Origin: Cylicocyclus nassatus
Taxonomy: Eukaryota > Nematoda > Chromadorea > Rhabditida > Strongylidae
Direction of reading: 5' to 3'
DNA: 64,000 bases
Assembly (NCBI GenBank): GCA_958299035.1
Contig: CATQJL010000001.1
Span: forward strand, 14,255,834 to 14,319,833
The notes below the pieces were generated by a model. That model was not told where the DNA came from. It made no database searches and saw only the letters and a list, made by a program, of their open reading frames with translations. The position numbers were made by a program, and so were the translations under genes. Below, piece after piece: positions 1 through 11,310 of the stretch (position 1 is its first letter; each line of letters starts with the position of its first letter).

Positions 1-900
1 AAAGGCCTGCCTCCTGTATCCACAGGAGATAATTAAGAGAGCGAGAGCTGTGGAGAACATTTGGCAAGTACCCAAGAAAGCTTGGCGAGGACATCCTTTG
101 GAAACAAATCTTCATAACTTTGCCTGCAGATAACTTCAAAAATTTTAAAGAACCAATTTGTAATGCAAATTGAAAAGCACATTCGTTGGACCTGAAAGTA
201 GGTGAAAATTGAAATTGTAGTGCTAAGAAAAGTCAACTTTTATAAAAACTTTTCGTTTTATGAATGATGAATTTTGATTTGTTGAAAATCGGGAATTTTC
301 GAAATTTCCCTTTTTTTTGTTGAAATACAGAAATAATTTTAGTGACTTATTAACAAAGGCAATCAAAATGCCATAAAAACACTTTGGGAGGCTTTGTGTT
401 AAGATGCAATATGCAGTTTGTTTCATAACTTCAAACCTATTCTAGTTTGAAATTTTGGCACTAGAGATTTCATGGGATTCGCCATGTCGATAATCCTGGC
501 GAGGTTGTACATAGTTACAAAAGTTCATTGCATGCAACTTGGTTGATATTATTTCCTGATTACCATTCCCTATCAACTTCGAATCCAGAAATTTTACTAA
601 AAAATTCACTCAAATCTATAACACAACTTGAAGGCTCAGTTTTGTCATAGGACTCGAGTAGAAAGACAGAGTTGCTTATTCGGTAGGCGAATTACTGAAA
701 AATGCGCATTTTAATACTAATTCCAATTCTGTTCTTCTTATCCTCTGAATTTAATTCCAAGAAGAGTTATAAGGTTTTGTTTCTAATGGATGTCCTCGCC
801 AAGATTTCCTGGATCCTCGCCAAAATCTCCTCCACAGCGCTCGTGTTCGTAATCATCTCCTAAGGTTACAGGCGGCAGCCCTTTGGTCCCTCCTGCCCCG
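1..900. repeat. Foldback element, cut by window start
   Basis: Bases 1-115 reappear as an imperfect inverted copy at 783-900: both carry CTTGGCGAGGACATCC near the inner end and CTGTGGAG further out. The region between is AT-rich and shows no coding signal. The outer end lies outside the window, so terminal repeats and target duplication cannot be judged. The family is not recognised. Confidence 0.5.
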
Positions 901-1505
901 CATCCTATGTAAACTACCAGGCATACGTGTTTTGCTCGCACAAACGTTAAAAGAATTGCACACAAATGGAGCCCATAAGACCTAATCGGCACTAAACTTT
1001 GGACTCTAAACGAACAGCTGATTGACAGACACCGGGTAAGCAAAACGCTTTAGAACCAATACGTACATCACCACCGGGGGCGGGGAGAGCTGAGAATAGA
1101 CGTGTCATATCTCGCTGCCCTAAATATCTTTGTTTTTCTTTGTGTGCCTGTCTTATGAAGAGCTGTCACACTGACACCCGAGCATAATGGGTATATGCTG
1201 CAAGAATAACGATAGCTGACGCCAAGCGCGGGGTCATGAACTGGCATTAGCGGCGGACGAGTTTCTCGTAGATACCGTACCCTTATACTTCGCATTAGTC
1301 CAAGATACATGATAAATTTTTTACGAAGGCGAATCCTATTTATTTTGTGCTGATATTCTAGTATTCCCTATTATTCTAACTTAGTATTCATCCTAGTATT
1401 CGCTAAACATTTTAATAGTATTCTGGACTAGTGTATTTTCAACCTACTGCTACAATATTCTCTAAGATTTACATTACTATTCACTTTCATTTTGATCAGA
1501 TTGTT
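901..1505. other. Non-coding, AT-rich stretch
   Basis: No convincing gene. Around 1350-1440 the string CTAGTATTC and close variants recur several times at irregular spacing, which looks like decayed low-complexity sequence. The two ORFs over 80 codons here have no recognisable domain. Confidence 0.4.
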
Positions 1506-1678
1506 TGACTTAATATTATGATGTTTGATTTACCAAGTCATACATCTAGCAGATTGTCGCGTCTTGCGATGCAAAGCGCTCCTCAAAGCACGGAGGCCGA
1601 GGGCATCGGTTACCGCGCTATCCGGCGATTACGGTAGCCGAAACGCGTGTTGTCACGATCGCTCGGGACCTCTCCTTT

Positions 1679-1730
1679 ATTGGCTCGTTGCCAGCCAGAC
1701 GGCTATATATAGCGCCGGGCCTCAGTTGGG
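1679..1730 (+). promoter_or_regulatory. Candidate TATA promoter, possibly in an LTR
   Basis: A CCAAT-box core on the reverse strand (ATTGG, 1679-1683) is followed by TATATATA (1704-1711) and an initiator-like CTCAGTTGG (about 1721-1729). The TATA-to-initiator spacing of about 20 bp is a little short. The flanks (about 1506-2150) are GC-richer than their surroundings, as in a retroelement long terminal repeat, but no second copy, TG...CA ends or primer-binding site could be confirmed. It could equally be a PLE or Pol II gene promoter remnant. Confidence 0.35.
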
Positions 1731-2360
1731 TGCCTTGTTCGTCTTCGTTTTTATTGATTGATTTCATATCTTGTTCAAACTACGTTTCAGCCGCTTTGCT
1801 CCTGTTCTTTTTTGTAAGAGCAGTTGGGCCGGATGTTCTTTGGACTGGGAAACGGACCCCCTTTGTTAGCGGATTTCGACCCGTCAGTATCAACCGAAAT
1901 TGCATGTCAAGCTGGAAGTCGTCTACAGGAGAGGAGGGGACGTGCCGTCGTCTACAATCTTGGCGTTGCGCGGTGGATTTGTTGCGCGAAACCTCGGAAG
2001 CCACATTTATTTTAGATTACCTCCGCAAACGCGCATCGGTAGACGGGTTCTTGTCACGTGTTTTATTTAATAGTAGTAGTAACTTGTTTTTAGTTTAGTA
2101 TTCTTTTTTGGATATTTTACTGTAGTGTGTTGCCACAAGGATAAATTATCCAATTAGTCTCATGTTTCCTTTGGTCGCGCGTTAGGAGCGCAGTCGGATA
2201 GGTACGTCGCTTAGCATCAGGCGAGCATCAGGCCTCGGGTTACATCCAGGTGCCAAGAGCCCACCGAGTCGCCGATCTACGGTGGTAGTCATGTCAAATG
2301 AGAACATGAACCTATCCGTGATATGCCAGAAAGCTTGGGAGCATTTTTGACATAGTGATA

Positions 2361-3281
2361 CAGTGCTGGACATAATTATAAAGTCACTCTCGGTGCAAAA
2401 GTTCTGTCAGTTTTTTCAATCCATTGGCAATCACGCTAGAATGAAGGTAAACAAATGCTTCAAAATGTATCCAATGCAGAATTTCTCTCTGTTTCCAGCT
2501 GCTGAACTCCCGTTGTGTTTTGTTGAGAGAGTGACGAGATATTTGCCGGAAATTACAACGACTCGTTTTTACCATGTCCAACTTTCACTGAATTTCAAAA
2601 TTTTTGTATGAGATTTTTGGAGGAGCCCTATAATTTCCAGATAGGGCAAATCTTTTGCCAACAGAAGCAATTTTTTGTAGCCCTACGCCTTGTCTTTCAG
2701 AATTTCTACGAAATTTATGGGAAAAATCGCAGTATTTCTCAATTTCATGAGTGCGCACTGACGTAACCTAAGTTTCAAAATCTTCATAATTTAAAACAAA
2801 ATCGCTCATTTACTTTGTAATGGTAGCGGTAGTAATAATCGTGTGTCGCTCAGCATTCTGTAGGTTTTGCAGTGTTTGGTACAATGAAAGGTTACGCGAG
2901 TTTTCCAAAACACAAGATTTTCAGAAAATTACTTAGCAAAATCTTGGAAAAGCAGCTAAAAAAGAAAAAGATTGCTTCTGTTGGCAAAAGGTTTGCCCTA
3001 TCTGGAGGTTATAAAACTCCTCCGGAAATCTCATACAAAAATTTTGAAATTCAGTGAAAGTTGGACATGGTAAAAACGAGTCGTTGTAATTTCCGGCAAA
3101 TATCTCGTCACTCTCTCAACAAAACACAACGGGAGTTCAGCAGCTGGAAACAGAGAGAAATTCTGCATTGGATACATTTTGAAGCATTTGTTTACCTTCA
3201 TTCTAGCATGCTCGCCAATGGATTGAAAAAACTGACAGAACTTTTGCACCAAGAGTGGCTTTATAATTATGTCCAGCACTG
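2361..3281. mobile_element. Tc1-like foldback MITE with TA duplication
   Basis: Long terminal inverted repeats start CAGTGCTGGACATAATTATA at 2361 and end with the reverse complement at 3281, each flanked by TA (2359-2360 and 3282-3283). CAGTGCTGG is the start of Tc1 termini, so Tc1/mariner mobilisation is a fair inference. The arms (about 2361-2680 and 2965-3281) pair with few mismatches. No transposase is encoded, and the small ORFs in the two arms are mirror images of each other. Confidence 0.8.
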
Positions 3282-3283
3282 TA

Positions 3284-3713
3284 TCTCTTCCTCATTCATC
3301 AGTTAGTTCCTTCTATTACCCTCTTTTCATTTATGCCTTGCTCCCTCGTTGGATCTTTGAAATGGTCAGTTAAATAGTGAGGGTCATCAAAATATACCAT
3401 AAAATCCTCAAGGCAGGAGGGTTGAATTCAGTATATGACCTAATGTGAGGTGCGAAATAGAATTGACGTGACTGTAACCCTACTATAGCTTGCCTTAAGC
3501 ACTAAGACCTTTATGCTTTATTAGGATGGGCTTATATAAAAGGGGAGCAAGTATTATGCACAATCATACAACGATATGCTGCCGAGTTTTCGACTTAATT
3601 TGCTAACCTAATTGATGCCAGAATATTGTTTGAAATATCAAGAGTTTCGATAAACTCCGACATTCGACTTGTGGTTCATCGAAAATTTCATACTCCAAAA
3701 CATCATTTGTTCT
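3284..3713. other. Intergenic, nothing recognised
   Basis: AT-rich sequence between two inverted-repeat elements. I see no ORF, RNA gene or repeat unit here. Confidence 0.3.
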
Positions 3714-4118
3714 TAAAGGCAGTGTCCGGGCAGACTCGATTTTAAGATTTTGTGCTTACCTGGGCCTATTCGCTATGCTAAATCCGAAAATCCACATTGG
3801 AAAGCGCGAAAACGACGAAAAAGGGCTCTAACACTGGAGGGAAATTATCAAGTGGGCAGGGTCTTCCCCATTGTAAATTCACGCTCCCAGCTTCGGGAGC
3901 GATCTTTTTGATTGCGGTTTCAAACCATTCGTTTGCACTTGATTGGTGTGAGTCAGGGCGACTAACGGATTCGAGAAAATTGCTCTGGAAGCTGGAAGCG
4001 TGAATTCACAGTGGGGAAGACCCCGCCCACTTGCTGATTTCCCTCCAGTGTTAGAGCCCTTTTTCGTAGTTTTCGGTGAGATCTCCATGTGTCCAGACTT
4101 GCCTGAACGCTGCCTTTG
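3714..4118. mobile_element. MITE with AAAGGCAG termini
   Basis: The ends read AAAGGCAGTGTCC at the left and the reverse complement of a diverged version (CGCTGCCTTT) at the right. The internal arms are clear: GGGCTCTAACACTGGAGGG near 3823 has its inverse near 4044-4062. The same terminal motif bounds the element at 9057-9485, so they belong to one family. No coding capacity. Confidence 0.65.
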
Positions 4119-4900
4119 ACGGCAATGCTTAGCACTGTTGGGTTAGATGATCAGTACAGCTTTGGGATGTTTTCATTGACTTCGAAAAAAGAAGAATGCT
4201 TCAAAGAAAAGACATCGCTCGCCTGGATCATCAGGGGATCACATAAAAAGCTGAAAATGCGGCTTGTACAGCTTCTCACTCTTGTTCGATATGATCATAG
4301 TGAAGGAAGTGGGAATACTTACCGATAGATTTTCTCAAGCTGCCATCCCCTCTCCGGCGGGGATGTTATTTTGGAACAAGTCAAGGTAAGTTCGAACACC
4401 TACTTGAGAATCTTCGAAGTTTGTGCTAGCGAATCACATAAATCTAGGGTAGAAAAGCTTCTTCGGTGTCGGTGATAAAATTAGTCGGGTCAGGCGATAG
4501 CCTAAAAAGGTCAGGCTGCCTGAGCTTTCGAGGGGATGCGCCTGACCCTCTTAACTCGCTTTCAAAATCCAGAAATCGCTTCATTCCTGGTATGATTATT
4601 GAGCACATAGCTTCTTCTTGCTACAAGGAAAATTTGAAGCCGAATGCTCCACCCCTAAAAAGATGATGGTCATTTCAATAGGCCCATTCAGATCAAAATC
4701 AGCCGTCAAATTAGAGTGAAATGCAGTCACAAAAAATCGGGGGTGCAGTTCTCAAAAATCTGAAAACTCTTTAGAAAAGAATATGTCCTCTAGAATATTA
4801 CATTTTGAGGTTCCGGAGGTCAAGAGGAGGAAGAAATTGTTTGAGGGCTCAAATGGGAAGAAGTTGGAGAGTCTTTTCGGAAGACTTGTGACTGATTCCT
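4119..4900. other. Intergenic, short ORFs only
   Basis: ORFs of 66-70 codons here have no recognisable motif. A short imperfect inverted repeat built on GGGTCAGGCG occurs around 4488-4550. No gene can be supported. Confidence 0.3.
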
Positions 4901-4904
4901 TGCT

Positions 4905-5381
4905 CAACTCTGATTGCGACTTAGATTTCAAAACTCTAATGTTTTGCTAAGCGACGGAAGAATTGATAAATGGGTTTCAAATGTTGAGTTATGTGTTGCA
5001 GAATTACAAGAGGGCATAATGATTGCATATATCAACTCCTATATGGTATTGCCCTTGTAACAGTGTTCCACTTTCTGTGGCCGTGCACTCTTCCTTCTTC
5101 TTCTTATACAACAATTCAATTTCGGGTTCTTATTGAACAATCGTTTGCTTTTTAGTTGTTAAACAGAGGAATATATCGAAAAAGCTCCAAGTGCCTAAAC
5201 AAATAGTGCTCAGTTTATAAGCTAATGATGAATTATTCTTTTTACATCATTTATATATCAGCTGCCAACTTCTCTGTTGTACAAAGGCCACCTCAAAAAC
5301 TTTTCCAAAAGGCTCTTTTTGCAATTGCATCTGTGGCATTCACTTGCTGACTTTTTCAGTTCTTCAAGCATTACGATCGCA
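4905..5381 (+). promoter_or_regulatory. Duplicated 5' flank of peptide gene A
   Basis: This 480-bp flank is collinear with 15645-16131 upstream of gene B: both contain TTTTGCTAAGCGA, then AATTACAA(G/A)AGGGCATAATG, then AACAGAGGAAT and ATCAGCTGCCAA in the same order. A third, shorter version lies at 11095-11310. Conservation of the whole flank ahead of two related ORFs marks a tandem gene duplication that carried its promoter. An acceptor-like CTTTTTCAG ends at 5359, 22 bp before the start codon, and suits SL trans-splicing or a 5'-UTR intron. Confidence 0.6.
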
Positions 5382-5629
5382 ATGTTCGAGTACTTCGTAG
5401 TTGTTCTTATGTTCATTATAAGCGTTAAAAGCCATATGTTCGGAGGTGGGCTTATTGTAATCTAAAAGTATCATTGGCTATTGCTCTAGGCCACTATTTA
5501 GGTGGAATGTATGGTGGAGGCTTTGGTGGTTATGGTGGAGGCTATGGTGGCTATGGTGGCTATGGTGGCTATGGTAGACGCTACGGATACGGGCACTCAC
5601 ACGGAGGATGTAAACTTTTTTGTATTTGA
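5382..5629 (+). CDS. Secreted Gly/Tyr-rich peptide (nlp/caenacin-like), gene A
   Basis: Exon 1 (5382-5445) encodes a hydrophobic signal peptide of about 18 residues (MFEYFVVVLMFIISVKS). A 44-bp GT-AG intron (5446-5489) follows, then exon 2 with GGY/GGG repeats, a dibasic RR and a His/Gly tail (GYGHSHGG). Read through, exon 2 stops at 5627-5629 (67 aa). A second intron from GT at 5610 to TTTGCAG at 5812 would instead join T to AA and create a TAA stop, giving 61 aa. Small secreted Gly/Tyr-rich peptides of this form are typical of the nematode nlp-29/caenacin group, which are epidermal antimicrobial peptides; this assignment is by composition and architecture only. The signal sequence, intron position and flank are shared with gene B at 16132. 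A polyadenylation signal AATAAA lies at 5959-5964. Confidence 0.65.
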
Positions 5630-5812
5630 AAAATTCTTTGGAAAAGAAAAATGTAACGTGAAATTTCTAAAAATAATGTTATCGATCGGTGAATATAAAA
5701 TTCTAAGAAGGAATGTTGGACATGTTTGGTCGAAGTGGCCTTTTTGGATGGGACGTACACCATACTGAAGGGCATAAAATGCTAATTCCAAATTTGTCTT
5801 TCTTATTTGCAG

Positions 5813-5970
5813 AACTTTCATGGAAAGAGGAGTCATGAGCGCTTATTGGAGCAAAAATTAATTTGCAGGTAGGACAAAAATAGCCGTGATACTTTTTCTA
5901 ACTCTTCAATGGAGCAGAGATAATCATCAGAGCACTTTTCTTTCTTAAAATGCTCTACAATAAAAATATA
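5813..5970 (+). other. Probable 3' exon/UTR of gene A with AATAAA
   Basis: TCTTATTTGCAG (ending 5812) is a good nematode-type splice acceptor and AATAAA at 5959-5964 is a canonical poly(A) signal. If the second intron is used, this exon contributes the last two bases of the stop codon and the 3' UTR. No cDNA evidence is available to decide. Confidence 0.4.
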
Positions 5971-6249
5971 ACACACTTGGTTACTTTATTTGAGTGCTAG
6001 TGAAAATTTTAGCAACTCATTTTATCCTGAGTGCAGATTCAATTTTTAACTCCAAAAAACGATCATAAATCCTCGTTCAAAAACGCTCCATTGGTAATGA
6101 AGACAGGTTACGAAACAGCGTTTTATGCCCTTTGATAAGGTAAACGTTTCATTTGGAAAGGCCACCTCGAATAAAACAAGCTTTGATTTAAAAAGACGTT
6201 AACGCCACAAACAAACAGCCTGTGATCTTCTATTGGGCGGCACACAGGT

Positions 6250-6595
6250 TATAGGGGCCTGCAGGATCGCGAGAGTCGGACGCGCGTACGGCCTTTGCGC
6301 CGCGCACGCCTGATATCGCTGGGTCGTAGTCGATTAAGGCTAGATAGGTAAGTTTTTTTGTTTTTCTTCACATTTCACGCCTTCTTTTCTTTTCAGACGG
6401 TGGCACATGTTGGTGTGGAGGAGTTTAAGATCTGAATTAAGGTGAGGTGCAGGATTATGCTCAATACGGACTCAATATTGCAGACCTTCCATGCCTGCTG
6501 GTTGAGATGTTGGATTTTCTGTCCTGGCTGCCTTGTTACAGCAAACTGTTCTATTTCTACCGTCTATTCTACCTTATCTTGTATATTGCTTGTGA

Positions 6596-6626
<31 letters not shown>

Positions 6627-7022
6627 GACAATGATTATGATTGTGATGACGCGCATGATGCAAGATGAGGTAGAACAGACGTTGCAAATAAAACGGAGTT
6701 TCGTAACCGGGCAGGCAGGACGAAAAATCGAACATAATCGGACAGCCAGAACAGAAAACTCAACATTCTTCAAAGCAGGGGTGAAAAGTCCACAATATTG
6801 GCCCGTATTGAGCATAATCCTGCACCTCACCTTAATCTAGATCTTAAACTCCTCTGCACCAACATATGTTCGCCGCCTGAAAAGAAAAGAAGGCGAGAAA
6901 TGAGAAGAAAAACAAAAAATCTCACCTATCCAGCCTAAATCGAATACGACCCAGTGACATACGCCGTGCGCGGCGCAATGGCCGTACGCACGTCCGACTC
7001 TCGCGATCCTGCAGGCCCCTAT
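6250..7022. mobile_element. Foldback element with ATAGGGGCCTGCAGG ends
   Basis: The termini TATAGGGGCCTGCAGGATCG (from 6250) and their reverse complement (to about 7023) begin arms of roughly 330-380 bp that pair across a centre near 6636. The left arm copy of GCAGGATTATGCTCAATACG (6449) is mirrored near 6810. The centre holds an (ATG)n microsatellite at about 6596-6624. Methionine-repeat ORFs in this region are translations of that microsatellite, not genes. Confidence 0.7.
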
Positions 7023-7039
7023 ACAAATATGAATGAGAT

Positions 7040-7160
7040 TTCAGATCGCATGTATGGTCGCTGAACCTCCGTCAACGACTGATCCATCATAAATTAATTT
7101 TTCACAGTAAATATTGCCTCTCTATTCACTGTTATACAGTTTGTCCCAAAAGTATAGATT
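7040..7160 (+). repeat. Copy of peptide-gene 3' flank
   Basis: The sequence from GCATGTATGG through TGATCCATCAT and TGTTATACAG matches, with substitutions, the segment that runs from the last codons of gene B through its 3' flank (about 16307-16440). It marks the end of an older copy of the peptide locus, now separated from gene A by the 6250-7022 insertion. Confidence 0.45.
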
Positions 7161-7802
7161 GTCTGAGCATTGTTGATCATCTGAACAAAATGTGATTATG
7201 AAATTGCGTGTATTAAATCGTGTATCTGGCTAAATTTTCTAGCCGTTGCACTTACACAAAGTTTTTGCTTTGATGAGAGTGAAAATTGGGGCATTCGTAC
7301 AAGCACAACGTTGAGTAAAGAAAAGCAAACTCTATAAGATCACATTGAGCGCGAGCATGACTTTGTTACAAAAAAGAGACCAAAATTTTGAGAAGGGGTT
7401 TTTACCGAGCTCAGAATTCCACCTTCCGTATGCATTGGAAATTCCAAATGCTGCAATATATAGCGAGCACACACTTATATACATGTTTGCTCAGGCTGTG
7501 GAAAATCTCGCTTATATAGTGAAACGAGGTAGTTAAAAAGTGGTAGACCCGCCCTATGACTTTAGGCTCCTCGCATAGAGCTGTAGCTACGCTTTCGAGA
7601 GAGAAAGAGGCTCAAATTTGCTTTGTTTAATCACTTGATGAGCTTTTTCAGTAGGAAAAGATGCTACCTGAAAATATCTGAAAAACTGTGTGGGATGTAC
7701 ATGATGGCCTAGTTTGCTAGAATTCAAGCTGGTCATCTCAGTAGGAAAAAAAGCTAAATTCAATGTGTCGAAGTTGTGTTCTCTCAAATATATGATCATA
7801 TA
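7161..7802. other. Intergenic, nothing recognised
   Basis: Only short ORFs (63-70 codons) with no motif. The string CAGTAGGAAAA occurs twice (near 7650 and 7739), suggesting a small decayed duplication. Confidence 0.3.
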
Positions 7803-8097
7803 ATCGGTGAATAGGGAAGGAACCAGTAGCTCCAGATTCTAGCAGTCTGCTTGCTGTAAAAGCTGAATTTAACTAATTTTATCTGATAAGTCCAGAAATT
7901 TTCGTTAGACTACTGCCGGATTGGAGTGATAGATACACTAAACCAATAAGTAATCTTACGTCAGAATTCATTTTATTGGATGGCATACAAAATTAACTCT
8001 GTATTAGGATTACTCCAATTAAAACGCATAAATACAGCCTTTACAAAACAAGCAGACTGATAGAATTTGGAACTTCTGGTTCTTCCCTATTTATCAA
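7803..8097. mobile_element. Short MITE
   Basis: Imperfect inverted arms of about 60 bp: the left contains AATAGGGAAGGAACCAG and CAGTCTGCTTG, and the right contains their inverses, CAAGCAGACTG and GGTTCTTCCCTATT. The interior is AT-rich and non-coding. Family unknown. Confidence 0.55.
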
Positions 8098-8291
8098 GTA
8101 TACCAAGATCATAGCTTCTAACAACTGGCTAAAGCTCTCATTTCTTTCATTTTTGAACCATATTCTTGTAGGTTAATGCAAGATCCGTAATTTGTGAACT
8201 GCGCGAATTTGTTTGTTGATGTTGGCTATTTCTGACTAATTTTCCTTTCAATTTTGATGAGATCTTAACCCCTCAAATAATGAGAGCGCTC

Positions 8292-8966
8292 TTCATCTTA
8301 CAAGGAGAGGATACTTAGTCGAAAGCACCAATCCAGATGAGACATGTACCATCTTATAGCGCTTTAAACGCTGGTTCTAAATCTGTAGTTTTTCGTAGCG
8401 GAGCAACTCTGTAGAAAGAGTTATGCGGGTATCTCCCTCTGCGGTTGAGGCGCCCCTCAGCAGGTCTCCCCCTATTTATGAGCACTGTGGAAGATTACCA
8501 ACTAGTGGCAATTGGCCTAGTGGTAAGTGACTTGCTTGATAAGAAGAGGGTCAGGGTTTTAATTTCTTCGTATGCTACTTTCTCGCAATTTTTGCAAAAT
8601 CAAGCTTCTTAATGGCTTTAGAGCCCTTAAATAATATTGACGCTAATCAAAGTTAAAAGTATTGAAAAAAACCCAAAGTGACACGAGTATTATAATCCTT
8701 ATTGTAATCTTCATTCAAATTACTTACCACTAGGCCAGTTGCCACCAGTTGGTACTCCTCTACAGTGCTGATAGATAAGGGGAGACCTGCTGGAGGCGCC
8801 TTAACCTCAGAGGAGGACACCCCTCATACCTCCTTCTACAAAACCGCTCCGCAGCTAATAACTATAGATTTGGAATCAGCGTTTCAAGCGCCTCAAGATG
8901 ATATATGCTTACTTTGAAGTGGTGCTTTCGACTAGGTATCCTTTCCTTGTTAGATAAATGCTTTCT
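8292..8966. mobile_element. Foldback element carrying a tRNA-like box
   Basis: Arms of about 250 bp pair across a centre near 8629. TACTTAGTCGAAAGCAC on the left mirrors GTGCTTTCGACTAGGTA on the right, and further in TGGCAATTGGCCTAGTGG mirrors CCACTAGGCCAGTTGCCA. The right end (GTATCCTTTCCTTGTTAG) recurs alone at 35660-35770. No transposase. Confidence 0.65.
8509..8570 (+). ncRNA. tRNA-like promoter segment inside foldback
   Basis: TGGCCTAGTGG resembles a Pol III A box (TRGYNNANNNG), and about 40 bp later GGGTTTTAATTTC is a degenerate B-box. No cloverleaf was derived and the B-box is poor, so this is at best a relic of a tRNA-derived SINE. Confidence 0.25.
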
Positions 8967-9056
8967 GCACAATTATTACCCAATGCATGTGATAAAGAAG
9001 TTTGTAGAGCTTTTTGAATCATTTCCATACCCTTGGATCAAGCATAAAAAACACCT

Positions 9057-9485
9057 AAAGGCAGTGTCCCACCACACTGTGGGTATCCGCCTCTCGTAAT
9101 AATGTAATAGTAGATCCTTACCTAAGCGATGACCGAAGTCCGGAGCGAAAAAGGGGGTCTACCAAGCCTGAAATTTGCTCCGAAAGTGGCCCGAATCTTA
9201 CGGTAGGCTCGGGCGAGTACGAGGTGGATGCAAGATAGAGACGCAGAGTCATTGAGGGTCCCTGCGCTCTTGACTGTGTGCGCTATGAGTGCTCTGGCCT
9301 TTCAGCTCGAAATCGCTGTGTAGGCGGCATTTGGGCCTACCGTAAGATTCGGGCCACTTTCAGAGCAAATTTCAGGCTTGGTAGACTCCCTTTTTCGCCC
9401 AAACTTCAGTTATCGCTTAGGTAGGAAGTCTACTATTATATTATTACGAGAGCCAGATACCCCACTCTGGTGTGACACTGCCTTT
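9057..9485. mobile_element. MITE with AAAGGCAGTGTC termini
   Basis: The element runs from AAAGGCAGTGTCCCACCA to its inverse (GGTGTGACACTGCCTTT) with arms of about 180 bp. GTGGCCCGAATCTTACGGTA on the left has a near-perfect inverse at about 9338-9357. It is the same family as 3714-4118. No coding. Confidence 0.7.
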
Positions 9486-9489
9486 AAAT

Positions 9490-10100
9490 ATTTAACGCAA
9501 AATTCTTCCTCTCACCAACAACTATATATTGAAATAAATCTTTGGACGAGTGGTTAAGGTAATAAATTTCCAAGTCATCGTTTTGCCTTTTTAGCTACTT
9601 TGCACTTTTACATTTTCAAAGATCAGACATTTTTTGCAATCAATAGTTTTTCTTTTCGCGTCTATATTGACCATTCAAATTTTTTACGCATCAACTTATG
9701 GTGTGTCAAATTCATAATCGACTCATTCAAATCTTGTAAAACATGAACATGAATAGATTAGTCATTCAGGTACCTTTTAAGTAACTCTTGTACCTCTTTC
9801 TGACACCCTCTTCCTATTTCAATACTTGCAAGGTTCGCAGACAAGTCATCGTGTTTTCGCAATTCTACAGGTGTAAAGCAGAAAATTTTAAAACTTTTTC
9901 TTTGAGCTGTAGTTTACTTGGCCCTTAATTCAATAGTGACAAGCGTGTTTTAAAGCCTCCAGATTTGATGTATTGTGGGCGTTTGGTGATAATCTTTTCT
10001 GCTGCTGTATAGACCTCTAAAAACTACCTCTTCGAAAACCATGATTTCTGGTAAAGTTACGAAACACAAAACTGCATCAAAAACGTGAAATCTTTCGAGG
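9490..10100. other. Intergenic, nothing recognised
   Basis: AT-rich with no ORF over 60 codons and no repeat that I can recognise. Confidence 0.3.
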
Positions 10101-10580
10101 TTTTGCGAGTCTAACAAAGAAAGCGTTTTAGTTGAACTGGCCTTTTCGGATGAGACCCATACTGCTTTGGAGAGTATCGCACGATGGCTCCAAGTCTGCT
10201 TTCATTATCTGCCAAACGCCTCTGGTCGTCGAGTTAGGACCGTTTTTTGGACAAAAAATGAATGCAAATTTTAGGTAAAATTAATAGTTACAAACTTCCC
10301 TGCGCTTAGATAAAACAGTGTTAAGTAAAAGCGTATTAGACAAAATGTATTCGTTGCACGAACAGCTCTGATACTCAACACCGGACCATTTGAGCAAACC
10401 TGTGCGATTTTGTTCCTGTTCTGCGTTCAATTTTTTGACCCAAAAAACGCCCATACCTCGGCGTCCAGAAGCGCTTGGCGATAGCGGAGGCAGATTTGGA
10501 ATCACTGTGCAATACTCTCCAAAGCAGTATGGGTCCCATTTGAAAAAGCCATCTGACTAAACGCGTTTTCCTCGTAAGCT
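10100..10580. mobile_element. Foldback element
   Basis: CCATACTGCTTTGGAGAGTAT near 10157 is mirrored by ATACTCTCCAAAGCAGTATGG near 10511, and AACGCCTCTGG/GCGCTTGGCG-type inner segments also pair imperfectly. The outer arm parts (AAAGCGTTTTAGT / CTAAACGCGTTTT) extend the pairing. No terminal duplication is clear. Confidence 0.5.
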
Positions 10581-11094
10581 TAATTGTTACTTCATTTATG
10601 CAGAATAATCAAGTTTAATTTGCTTTGAAGAATCAGCTTTTCGGAATTTTCGAAACTCCTATGTGCTAAACTGCTCCGGAAACCGGGGTATTCCAAAATA
10701 GAAACATTATTACTTTAGAATTTTGGCTTGTATCTAGAAGAAGTATAATGTAGACAAAGTCTTACCCTACACAACGATTACAACACTTTTCGAAAATTTC
10801 AAGGTAAAATTTAAAAAAAGATTCGCCGTAATTGTTGGACTTGCTTATAGAACCATGGCGATATCACTGCAAAGATTGCAAATGTCAAAGAGGGATAACT
10901 TTCTTAATCAGTTCATCGGTCTGTGTTCTGTAAGTCTTGATGGATTAAAAACGGCAAAAATTTTGAAGGCCCATTATTATATAAACGGGATTTGGATTTG
11001 TTGTGGGAGCTTGCAAATTTTCTCTTGTACAAAACTTATCTTTCAATTCTTTTCAAACAACAACTGACGAATGTAAGAATAGTGTGACGGCGTG
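10581..11094. other. Decayed repeat-like sequence
   Basis: Parts of this stretch (for example ATGGCGATATCACTGCAAA near 10855) resemble 25970-26100 inside the mariner-like element, so it is probably an old relic of that family. The 70-codon ORF here shows no domain. Confidence 0.3.
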
Positions 11095-11310
11095 ACAACA
11101 CATTTTCAAAACAGTGAGCAAGTCAATTAAGATTTCAAATTGCGTAAGTGTCTGCTAAGCGAAGGAAGATGTCAGATGGGATTCAAACGTTGGTCGAGAG
11201 TCTGTAGAATTACAAAAGTGCATAATAATTGCATATATTTAACTGTATCGCACTAAAATCTTTCACTGTTTCTCTTATTCAGGTCCTACTCTTCCATTTG
11301 AACTTTTTTT
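11095..11310 (+). pseudogene. Decayed third copy of the peptide-gene 5' flank
   Basis: CTGCTAAGCGA, a run of about 50 bp, then AGAATTACAAAAGTGCATAAT and TTGCATATAT follow the same order as at 4930-5035 and 15693-15775. Coding exons are not recognisable downstream. A splice-acceptor-like TTCTCTTATTCAG|GTCCT near 11271-11287 resembles the start of gene B exon 2 but leads nowhere. Interpreted as a truncated duplicate. Confidence 0.45.

Noticed and set aside
783..1043. 86-codon Cys/Gly-rich ORF as a secreted protein
   Set aside because: It spans the arm of a foldback element and its composition follows the repeat; no signal peptide or splice sites support it.
1506..2150. Complete solo LTR
   Set aside because: TATA and initiator are suggestive, but TG/CA ends, target duplication and a second copy could not be found.
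6596..6624. Poly-methionine and poly-histidine ORFs
   Set aside because: Translations of an (ATG)n microsatellite at the centre of a foldback element.
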